Shown here in pieces: positions 45,809-55,368 of a DNA stretch of 64,000 nt (position 1 is the first letter of the stretch; the number at the start of each line of letters is the position of its first letter). This stretch comes from Sternotherus odoratus (taxonomy: Eukaryota > Chordata > Testudines > Kinosternidae). A program made the translations under genes and the position numbers. The stretch is from NCBI GenBank assembly GCA_032164245.1, contig JAVMKO010000005.1, forward strand, positions 57,707,442 to 57,771,441. Reading direction: 5' to 3'. The notes beneath the pieces were generated by a model. That model did no database searches. It saw nothing but the letters and a program-made list of their open reading frames with translations, and was not told the origin of the DNA.

Positions 45809-46250
45809 CAGCGGTCGCCAACCGGAAATTTTAGTGGCCCGCGGCGCCGGGCTCCCTTATGGCCGCCCCTCTGGGCAGGCAAGAGGCTGCGGGCGCCTGT
45901 CCCGCCCCGTCCCCGGCGGCCAGCAAGCGCTGGCTCGCTACTGCCTCCTGTCTTCCCGCGCGAGCCGCGCCGCTGAGGCGGGGGGGGGGGGGCGGGCCCG
46001 CGCCATGCCGTGCCGCTGAGGCTGGGGGGGGGGGGGGCGCGCCGTGCCGCTGAGGCTGGGGGGGGGGCCGCGCCACTGAGGCTGGGGGGAGGAGGGGCCG
46101 GGCCGAGCCACGCCGCGCCGGCCGGGGGGAGGAGGGGCCGAGCCGCTGAGGCCGGGGGGGGGGGGGGGGCGCGAGCCGCGCCGTTTGAGCTGGGGGCCCG
46201 TGCCGCACCACTTTAGTGGTCCCTGAGGACCAAAAGGTTGGCAACCACTG
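45809..46250. mobile_element. hAT MITE with GC-rich minisatellite
   Basis: Perfect 8-bp duplication CCTTAGAT (45801-45808 and 46251-46258). The inverted ends CAGCGGTCGCCAACC and CAGTGGTTGCCAACC match at 13 of 15 positions. Its duplication covers the last bases of the hAT-like element ending at 45805, so it arrived after it. The inside has GAGCCGCGCCGCTGAGGC-type units with long G runs. Frames on both strands are repeat artefacts. Confidence 0.95.
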
Positions 46251-46258
46251 CCTTAGAT

Positions 46259-47455
46259 GACCTTCCTTGGACATCCAGTTGTGGCAGATGGAGCTAGAGA
46301 TCCCTCAGGGGGGGATGGATTAATCTTTTGTGGGAGCTGAGTTGGGAACGTTTCTGTTTTGTGAACTGGTTTCTTCAATCTGGAGAAGGGTTATTGGTTT
46401 GTTTCTCATCTTTTTGGACTGTATTTTATAGTATTAGTCAACAGGAGAACATAACCTGGGTTAGGAGTTCCTTTGTGTTTGTACACACTGGAATGGAAAT
46501 AAAAAAATAATAAAAATATTTAGAATTGGGGCAGTGGTTATTCAGATCAGATGCATCACATGTTGTTCTTTGATAGGATGAACACACAAGCATTTGTATG
46601 TGCGATTTTAAAAGTCTGTATGTGTGTGCATGCACATGTGACAGTACTTGGGCATGTGACTTTAAAAGCAGCTAATGTGAATGTTTTACAGAAATGGGCC
46701 TGATTGTGACTGAGGCAAATTCATTTGAATGAATACTTGGTATATTTTGGCATCTCCCTTGCAATTATCCTGTTGTAAGTTATTTTAGGATCACTATCTT
46801 GCTCTTTAGAACCCCTCCCTCCACCTTCCCTGCAAATGTTTTGGTTTGGATAAGATATCTGATAGTTCAGATCAATCCATGCTCTTCTTTATTACCAGTT
46901 GACTTGGCCTACACATTCTGGACCTTGACATGACAAGCAAATTAGTACAGCCATGGGTGGCTATTTTGGGGCTGGAGGGGTGGGGGGGAGGGACTATAGC
47001 TATGTTGAGGAGTTGCTGTAATCTGCTGCACCTTCAAAGGATGAGAAAGCTGATATTTACCTTTTTCTGTTTTTTCTCTCTTTTAGGAAATATTGTGTGT
47101 TACAGACAGAGACATCAATCCCAGCTCACTCACTCCCCTTTTTTTTCTTGCCTGAATTAGAAGCTCCAGGAATTTGCTAATTGGCGGCGGCCTCTTCAGA
47201 GAGGTAAAAGGTAATTGTTATCTGCCTGCTTTAGGTGTCTTGCCTGTTAAACCTCTTTTGGAGCAGGTGGGAAAGGAGGGTGAGGTTAGAATAAGCTTGT
47301 CAATATGGAATTTTCATTTTCTTAGATCATCTCCAAGTTGAGGTAAAATGTCCCACATTTGAATAACTCTACATTTGAATCGCATCTTTCCTTGAGATTT
47401 GGAAAAGATTGGGTAGTAAGCATGATACCTAGATTTTAATAGCAATTTTTATCAG
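46259..47455. other. Single-copy-looking DNA
   Basis: AT-rich. The sequence just before 47087 is a long pyrimidine tract ending in AG, like a splice acceptor, but no exon can be named after it. Confidence 0.4.
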
Positions 47456-47625
47456 TCAAAGCACTTTACAAAGGGAATCGCTATCATTATCCTTTTTTTA
47501 CACATGAGGAAAGGTGAGGCATGGGTGGATTTGACTTGCTGAAGGTTACCCAGGAGATTAGTGGCAGAGCCAAGAATTCAACCCAGGTTTCCTGAGTGCG
47601 CTATTTACTAGGCTATGCTTCCTTC
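47456..47625 (-). repeat. MIR-like SINE
   Basis: Reverse strand. On the plus strand 'CATGAGGAAAGGTGAGGCAT', 'GACTTGCTGAAGGTTACCCA' and 'GAATTCAACCCAGGTTTCCT' appear, the complement of the standard MIR-like layout. Diverged. Confidence 0.72.
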
Positions 47626-48002
47626 CAACTGAATGCGTTTTTCTTGTATTTAAATGCTTCTAGTTCCAGGAAGAAGTGCCATAATATGGTATATGTGAGC
47701 CTCTATGTAATAAATTCCATGACCATAGATGATGGTGGTGTGACCTCATGTAATCCTCACCCATCTTTCCACTTACTGGAATATAGTTTATATTCCATGT
47801 CCCCAATGCCCTGCAAGTTAATGGTTGCAAAGCAGTTTCTGTTCTTACAAGCATTTTAGATGAACCTATTTTAGAACATGTTTTTAAATGTTATTTCCTG
47901 CTGAGACTTTCTGGGGATGCTAAGGGAGTTAAGTGCCCAATGTCCATTGGGAGCCAAATTGATTTGAGCACCTAGCTCCTTTAGGCTCCTTTGGAAAGCT
48001 GG

Positions 48003-48058
48003 TTGTTTCCGCGTTTCCGCGTTCACCGGTCCGCGGCGAACAAAAGGTTGGGGACCAC
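48003..48058. mobile_element. hAT MITE right-end fragment
   Basis: 'AAAAGGTTGGGGACCACTG' (48040-48058) is the terminal sequence of a hAT MITE closely like the end of 45809-46250 (AAAAGGTTGGCAACCACTG). The left end is missing, and a 9-bp direct repeat (TTTCCGCG/TTCCGCG) precedes it. Confidence 0.7.
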
Positions 48059-48063
48059 TGCCA

Positions 48064-51026
48064 TAGACTATGTTTGGTGCAAAATGTAAAACCTCAAGAC
48101 TAAGTGCAGATACCTCAGGGTATAACTTGCTGACCAAATGACAAACTGCAGGTAGGCAAATCTGCCTTGAGCAGCTCTGTCCCGGTGCTGCTCACAGTGG
48201 GGAAGAAAGCAAATCCTTTATTAGAAGGACCCCTACTGAGTGACTGATTACCTTCTGAAACAAAGCAATGGACCTTTTGGGTTACTCTTTCTGGGGAGCT
48301 TCAATTGATAAGAGACAAGCAGAACCCTACAGACCAGTTGAAGCATTCTAATGGAGTCTCCTGGAATTTTCCTAGGGCTCCTTCTAGATAATTACCTGTC
48401 TATCACTTTGTCTCCTATCTTTTAATGAGGGAGGAGTGCCAGACTCCCAGATCACTAATCCTTATTACTGTACAAAGGTAAGTTTTACTCCTCCCTTCCT
48501 CACCTTTGAAAAATGGCACCAGCTACCCAGCTGACTTGGCTCTTTAAATCTTGTTTAAAAATGGCTGATAACTTTTCTCTCTGGCTGCCTGACTAAATCA
48601 TGGGAATCTCCTGACTGCTTCAGGCATGTATTCCCTGAATTAGCCACACCAGTAAGAGGAAGTTGATAGGGAAGGAAGGCTAGCAGAAGCCACCTCACAA
48701 TCCCTGAATCCACTTTCCCCCCTAGACCAGACAGATTCTTCATTAGAGCTGTGGGATACTATGTTCATTTCAAACACAGAACTTGGAGCAGGTTGACTAA
48801 GATTTGCAAGCCTGGTCTGACCTGGAGTTCTGGACGAAAGCCACTGCAGTGCAAAACCTGGCAGTTCCAGCAGAGTTTTGCTTATAGACGCTGGGTTCTT
48901 TCAGATCCCCAAACTCGTAGGAACTGGGTTAATGTAAACCTGTAAACCCAAACCGCACAGAGTTGTTGAGGGGGTTTTGGTGGGACTCTGCTCATTAGCC
49001 TGGGGGGGGGGGGGGGTTTCTATTTGTGTTTTGTTTTGTTTTAATCACTTAGATTTTTTCACTGGAAACTTTGCATTTACCTGTATTCCCAGTCTCTTCC
49101 TGTGGAGGCCCTGCTTCAGGACGATTGCCATTTTTCTTAGGCCATGGTACTCGGTCTGTGCCCCTATTACCTCAGCAGAGTACTGGATTTTTCCTTGGAT
49201 AACCCATTCTCTTCCTGTTGTTGGCTCACATTACTATAATAAGTCAGAGATATTTCCCCCCTCCTCAGCTGTTGCTTATGCCAGGAGCTCAGGCATAAGC
49301 CCCTTGTCCCTATATGCCCCTCTTTTCTTTATTCTTCACCTGACCAACATGCCAGAGGTCTGGGGAGATCATGCTGGTTTTGGATGTTGTCCTTTTCCAA
49401 CTGCTTCCATTTGTCAGACTCCAAAAAATGTACATTGTTAAGCTCCTTTACAGTACCTTAGTACAGCACGTGCTTTTAACTGTCCGTTTATGTATGGTAT
49501 TTAAGCAGCAGAGTCTGCTATCAAGTGCTATCACCCAGTCTGGGGTGAAAAGCTTTAGGAGAAGAGGTAGGACATGGTAGTGATATTTGGGAAACAAAGT
49601 AAAAGGAAATTCTTCCATGTTTGTTGGGCTGAAACCTTTTGGAGTGAAGGGGGAAGGTATTCTTGCTGGACTTCGAAGTATTTTTTGTGCGGGGGGGAGG
49701 GGGAGGGGCGGAGGGAATGTCTGATTGTTAAGTAGCCAAACATTTGCTCAAGTTTCATGTTTGCTGTTTTGTGGCTATACATGGAGTTACCTTTTTTGTT
49801 CTTTCTTCAATTAAACTTGGGCAAAGATTTTTTGCTCCTACAAAGTATAAATCCTATACAAAGGTAAGACTCTGTTCATAACTGACACACTTTAGAATAA
49901 TGAGAGAAAAAAGAGCTTTCAAGATTGGAGCAAAGTCATCTCTTTATTTTATTTTTTCCCTCTCTTCTGACCCATCTCCAGAGAAAAGGTGATACAGCTT
50001 CTAGCTAACATATTTCAGGTAGGTGATGCTGTGGTATGTTAAGCGGTGTCTGTAATAGCTTATCAACTAGTGGTAAGGTTACTCTGTTTGTATTTTTCTT
50101 TTCACACATAAATCAAGTTAATAGTTTTCAAGACTTCGAGCAGTGTTTCAACAGGATATTTGCTTAATGTCTTATTTTTGTTTTTGTTTTTTTTAAAAAA
50201 GCTTTAAAGATAGGTTTTGAGTTAGGATTTCTCATATAGCAAACATATCCAGTGTCAAAGCTATGAAGCTCTGAGTCCGAATGAATTAAAAGCAGAGCTT
50301 GTATTTCCAGGGGTTCCAGTCTCTGGCGATCTAATCTTTTCACAGGCCTTAAATCTTGATTAAACATCACCACTGAGCAAAGCACTTAAGTGCATGCTTA
50401 ACTTTAAGCTATGCTAAATTTTAAGCACATGCTTGTGCTTAAGTACTTTTAATAGGGATGGACTTAAGCGTTTGCTTAAATGATTTGGTGAATTGGGGCC
50501 TTTCTACACACCGACCCTGTAACAAATACTTCAGTAGCACTCCTTGGATGGGAGGAGGAGTGCTTCATGGAGGCTTGCATTTTCTCTTTGCCTGGAGAAC
50601 TCTCATTAAGTGCTGAGTTATGGCTATGCTTGGAAGGGTACAATTTTTATTGGTAAATATCAGTAAACGTCAATTTCACTTTCCACACACGCACCAAGGA
50701 AAAAATATTTCAATCAATAGTGATCAAAATTTACAGATAGTCAGAGTAAAAAAAAGCTGCCTGAATGTTTTTTAACCATTTAAGGATATTTACTTTGTAT
50801 ATTTTGACATGCGATGTTGACTATCTCCTGTTACATTTTAATTGTTACAAAGCTTTAACATTTTGAATCTCATCAGTTTCCACTGTCATTAAATAACCAT
50901 TGGCTGACCCTCTCCCCCATAATTTTGCACAGCTTTGAAAATTAAAATGGGAAAAAATGCTTAAAATAAAAATTGATAACGTAAAATGTTATTTAAAAAT
51001 CAAATTCTGCCAAGTCGTGTTATACC
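48064..51026. other. Mostly single-copy-looking DNA
   Basis: No gene recognised. It holds a G14 tract near 49003-49016, a purine-rich GGGGGAGG stretch near 49690-49715, and at about 50385-50510 a palindromic dispersed repeat with 'GCTTAACTTTAAGC' and 'AAGCACATGCTTGTGCTTAA' motifs, known in amniote genomes but not named here. Confidence 0.45.
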
Positions 51027-51034
51027 ATTTAAGA

Positions 51035-52061
51035 CAGAGGTGGGCAAACTGGCCTGCGGGTCATTTTAAGCTGACCTGCGAGCTCCCACTGGGAAGTGGG
51101 GCCGGGGGCCGCACCACGCGGCTCGGCCCCACTTCGGCGCTCCAGCCGGGGCGCTGGGTTGGGGCCAGACCATGCGGCTTGGTCACACTCCAGCAAGGGC
51201 ACAGGTTTGGGGACCGCCCCATGCAGCTTGACCCCACTCCGGCCAGGGCACAGGTTCAGGGGCTGCACTATGCAGTTTGGTCCCGCTCTGGTGATTTAGC
51301 CGGGGTGCGGGGTCTCAGGCACACTATGCAGCTCCTGGAAGCCATGGCATGGCCCTGTTCTGGCTCCTGCGTGCTCCAGTGGCCCCTTTCGGTGCCCCAA
51401 TGGAAGCTGCAGGGGCTTTGCCTCTGGATGAGGCAGCATGCAGAGCCGCCTGGCTGCACCTTTGTGTGGGAGCTAGAGAAGGGACATGCCACTGCTTCTG
51501 GGAGCCGCTTGAGTTAAGCGCCACTCAGAATCTGCACCCCTGAGCCTCTCCCCACCAGTGTTCCCTCTAAGCTGCGTGTGTGTGCGCACACATAGATCCT
51601 AAACCCTGCACAAACACCACATGCACAAAAATGTGCACAGAAGAAATATTTTGCACACACAGCCTGTCAAAAATTAGAGGGAACATTGCTCCCCACACCC
51701 AAACCCCCTGCCCCAGCCCTGATCCCCCTCCTGGTCTCCAAACCCCTAGATCCCAGCCTGGAGCACCCTCCTGCATCCCCAACCCCTCATCCTCACCCCA
51801 GAGTCCCCACCCCCAGCTAGAACCTGCACCCCTTCCTCAGCTTTGATCCCCTCTCCTGCCCTCCGAACCCCTCAGTCCCAGCCCAGAGCACCCTCCTAAA
51901 ACCCAAACTCCTCATCCCCAGACCCACCACAGAGCCTGCACCCCCAACCAGAGACCCCACCCCCTCCTGCACCCCAACCCTAATTTTGTGAGCATTCATG
52001 GCCTGCTGTACAATTTCTATTTTCTGATGTGGCCCTTGAGCCAAAAAGTTTGCCCACCCCG
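51035..52061. mobile_element. 1.0-kb hAT MITE with a nested MITE
   Basis: The left end CAGAGGTGGGCAAAC and the right end (reverse complement CGGGGTGGGCAAAC) are inverted repeats. Flanks ATTTAAGA (51027-51034) and ATATATGA (52062-52069) match at 6 of 8. The right subterminal 'TGATGTGGCCCTTGAGCC' is shared with 11419-12320. The left half has a period of about 60-70 bp with 'CATGCGGCTTGGTC'-like units. A second MITE sits at 51556-51688. Confidence 0.85.
51556..51688. mobile_element. 133-bp hAT MITE nested in a hAT MITE
   Basis: Perfect 8-bp duplication CTCCCCAC (51548-51555 and 51689-51696). The ends CAGTGTTCCCTCTAA and CAATGTTCCCTCTAA match at 14 of 15 positions. The duplication fits the Ac-type pattern nTnnnnAn, unlike its host. 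Confidence 0.95.
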
Positions 52062-52069
52062 ATATATGA

Positions 52070-52362
52070 GAAGAGGAGACCCCCTCTGTAGTCTGTGGAG
52101 CAGGGGACAGGTCATAGATACATGGAAGGGAGAAAACTTGGAGTGAAGAGAAGAAAATGAACACAAAATATGGAAAAGACAATTAGTCAGATGAGCTAAG
52201 TTTTTTATTGCATGACTTATGATGGCTGGCCATTAGCATCATAAACTACATAATACAGAGCTAGTGGAATAGATCTGTCTTACATTTTTTGTATGAATCT
52301 TAACTAAATAGACTTCTAACTAAAGCAGTAAAAATAACTAATATTGTCAGACTTTACATTTA
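52070..52362. other. Single-copy-looking DNA
   Basis: No feature recognised. Confidence 0.4.
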
Positions 52363-52770
52363 AGAGGAGCTGGTTAGGAATTTTTCGAAAATGCATTTTG
52401 TCAGAAAATGCCAGTTCATCAAATCCAAAAATGTTAATGGGAAAGGATAGATTTTGATGAATGTGTTGTTTAGAAGAAACTTGAGGGGAGAAGAAGAATG
52501 TTTTGAAATTGTTCTAATGGGCTGTTTTGACAATTTGGATACTTTTAAAAAAATTAAGATGAAAAATAGTGTTGTTTTTTTAAATAACTTTGTTTTTACA
52601 ATTTAATTACTGTAAAAACAGAAGTCAAAATAATAGCAAAACATTTTGAAATTAACTAAGTCAATTTTTTCACATTGCTAGTTCTTGAGAAAATTTTCAA
52701 GATTTCAACTTTTTGTCCCATTTATATTGGGATGTTTTCTCCCTACATGTTTAAAATTTCCCAGGCCAGG
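52363..52770. mobile_element. DNA-transposon remnant (AGCTGGTT family)
   Basis: Starts 'AGAGGAGCTGGTTAGGAATT' and is filled with GAAAATGC, AAAATTT and TTTTGAAAT-type motifs as in 36491-36842. The right end is not clear. No coding capacity. Confidence 0.5.
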
Positions 52771-53317
52771 TAAAGCGTTCCCTGCAGAGCTGTACATTTA
52801 AAGTCTGTTCTCTTGTACATTCTTTTCTCACTACGAGGAGCTGTGACTTGTATGCTTTACGGTGACTGCAGCAGAGTTGTGAGAACGCAACCTAACAATC
52901 TGCAGAAGGGTGTTTTTAAAGTGTCCCGGTGGAGCTAATCTGCAGTCAGTGACTGGGAGGAAAAGTGTGTGTGTGCGTGCGTGCGTGTGTGTCTGTCTAT
53001 ATGTAAGTATATGTATATATGTGTGGGTATGACAGTTTTTATCTTTACTTTTGCCTATGTTCCACATCACTTCTAATGGCAAAGTTTAAGGCCCAATCAG
53101 GCTTAATCCCATTTGTGGAAATTAGCAATGAAAAGGGTTTTTCCCCCTCCAGTGCAGAATTGTTCCCTGCTGTTAAGGAAGCTCTGGTGTGTGTACACAC
53201 TGCTCCATTCTTCGGTTCTGTATATACGTGCATGTGAGATTCTTGTACTTTTCAGTAACTACAAAGTCAAAGGGGAATTGTAATGTATGATTCAAAAATC
53301 ATAAACTAACCCAATAG
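52771..53317. other. Single-copy-looking DNA with a TG repeat
   Basis: A complex TG/TA microsatellite lies at about 52964-53027. The rest is unassigned. Confidence 0.45.
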
Positions 53318-53578
53318 GTTGTGTGGTCTTATGGATAAAGTGCTGGACTGGGAATTCAGAGGCCAGAGTTCTAGTCCCAGCTCCGTTACTAAATTGCTGT
53401 GTAATGTTGGGCAAATCACTTGTACTTCTCAGTCCATTGATTTCCCTTCCGTTCTCACCCTTTATCTTGTCTATCTGGACTGTAAGCTTGTTCGGGCAGG
53501 GACTCTCTTACTATGGAGCCCCAATCTTGGGAGAGACCTCTAGGTGATAATGAAACAAAGTATTAAAAAATCCTGCTC
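53318..53578 (+). repeat. MIR-like SINE, near full length
   Basis: Begins with a tRNA-like head ('TGTGTGGTCTTATGGATAAA', then 'GCTGGACTGGGAATTCAGA') and 'GAGTTCTAGTCCCAGCTCC'. The CORE part follows ('GTGTAATGTTGGGCAAATC'), then 'TGTAAGCTTGTTCGGGCAGG' and the AT-rich tail ending in AAAAA at 53571. This is the best MIR-like copy in the window. Confidence 0.82.
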
Positions 53579-54962
53579 TGTTTGGTGAGGTGGATTACTT
53601 ACCTGAGTAGTCGTGATCTTTAAAATATTTTATATCTAATTTTTGGTGAAGATCAGAAGAATTTCCTCCCGCCTTTCTCCCCGAAATCATGAGACCATTA
53701 TTGTTTAGATATTGGTAGGGGGGCTGATTTCCCTTCAGTGATCAAATGCACTGTGGGTTTATGTGTAAGGAGTAACCTTACAATGAAGAGGAAGAAGGGT
53801 ATTTTGCCCTTTCCTCTGGCGTTTTTGTCATATAAAAATAATCAATTGAGGGGAGAGAAAATGCAGATCTGATTTGTAGCTAACAATAAAATTGGGTTTG
53901 GAGGTGTGAGGGGAAGTCCTATTTATCAGACAGAGGTTTGAATGGGATTGTTGCAGTTAAATGCTTAGTTTAATGGTGATGGTGTGATTTCATTTATTTA
54001 TTTTCCTCTTAGAAATCAAGATACCGGGGTCACGTGCCATGGTGAACTTTGCAGGTATATATGGTAGCAGCTCTCTGTTCATATACAGCACATGGAATTT
54101 AGCTCAGGAAGGGAATTCTTTCCGAATGTAGGTTTTCTTAATGGAGCTACTGTTTGTGATTTCCATGTAAAACTATATCCTCCTATTGATAGCTAAATGA
54201 TTTGCATGTGTTAATGGTATCTTTTGACCTGCCCTCAACAGCCTCGTCTTTCTTCCCATTCTTTTATTTCTGTTCTTGTGGTCAGTATGGAAATTATACT
54301 AAAATGCAGACTATTAAATTGCATTTTCTTGTAGAGGCATTAGAAGTTTTAGGTTACAGCTCCTGTCTCTCTCCCTCACCTCACCCCTCCAGGGAAAAAA
54401 AAAATTTTTGTGCCATGTTTGAGGGAGAGGGACAGTAAGCAGAGAGGTCTGAAAAATGATGTTAGTGTGGTGTGAATGATCAGGAAATAAACAGAAAATA
54501 ATGGAAATATGCAAGCAGTGGCTCACCAGTGACACATTAATAGCATCCTGAAATCAAGTGCTCATTCATTTTAACCAGAGGTTAATTAATCAGAGGGAGT
54601 AGATAAAATGATAAGCTGCTTTTAATGAAGTGAAGCAGCATTATTAGCAGTAAGCAAAATGCAAAATATTTTGTGGGTTTGATTGGGCCTGTAGCAAGGC
54701 ACTGGCTTTGGAGATTGCTAGTCTCGTTTGTTGCATTCTGAGTTAGGGGGGTGTGTGTGTTTAGAATGTGTGGCTATGTACAGTTGCTGGGAAATAGGGG
54801 ACTAGAATTAAATTAAAAGAGAAAAATTGTTCCTTGTACATTTTTCCTGTATGCCAGAGGACAATAATTACAGGCCCTGATAATTCAGATACTTATTTTG
54901 CCTTTGGAGATAACTGAGCTTTCACAAAAAAACTACACAGCTTCACAAATGAAATTAGAATA
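53579..54962. other. Single-copy-looking DNA
   Basis: Contains the candidate cassette exon at 54013-54054. An AT-rich block around 54490-54660, with 'GGTTAATTAATCAGAG' and no repeat signatures, could be a conserved noncoding element. Confidence 0.4.
54013..54054 (+). other. Candidate 42-bp cassette exon
   Basis: A pyrimidine-rich tract and AG (…TTTTCCTCTTAG, ending 54012) precede 42 bp that end in CAG before GTATAT (54055-54060), a usable donor. The length is a multiple of three. Two of three frames are open through it; the third has a TGA. It contains CACGTG (54031-54036) and has more CpG than its surroundings. No homology is recognised, so it may equally be chance. Confidence 0.2.
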
Positions 54963-54970
54963 CCGTATTT

Positions 54971-55360
54971 CAGCGGTTCTCAAACTTATTGAGACCGCGA
55001 CCCCTTTTCCTGCGCCGTCGGCATGCTGCGACCCCTCCGGTCCGGCGTCCGGCTGCGGCGAACCTCCCCCCCCCGCCCCCACGCGCGTGACCTCCCCCCG
55101 GTCCCTGCCATGGGCAGGCGGCTGGCTGCACCCGGGCCCCCAGTCCCTGCCACGGGCGGGCTGCTGGGTGCGCGCCGGCCCCAGTCTCCGCAGCGGGCGG
55201 GCTGCTGGGTGTGTGCTGGTCCCCGCCGCCGGTGGGCTGCCGGCTGCGCGCCAGCCCCCCGGCTCTTCCGCCGCAAGTTGCGGCGGCAGGAGCTCACAAC
55301 CCCCCGGGGAGCGCTCAGTGACCCCCCAGGGGGTCACGACCCCCAGTTTGAGAAACCCTG
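54971..55360. mobile_element. 390-bp hAT MITE, perfect duplication
   Basis: Perfect 8-bp duplication CCGTATTT (54963-54970 and 55361-55368). The ends CAGCGGTTCTCAAACT and CAGGGTTTCTCAAACT match at 14 of 16. The interior is GC-rich with repeated 'GGGCGGGCTGCTGGGTG' units (near 55152 and 55193). The frames of 103-165 codons here are artefacts. Confidence 0.96.
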
Positions 55361-55368
55361 CCGTATTT

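Noticed and set aside
45831..46274. A 147-codon reverse frame with Pro/Arg-rich product
   Set aside because: It covers the hAT MITE at 45809-46250 and its G-run repeat. No protein support.
50957..51517. A 186-codon forward frame
   Set aside because: It runs from unique AT-rich DNA into a hAT MITE and mirrors the repeat. Not a gene.
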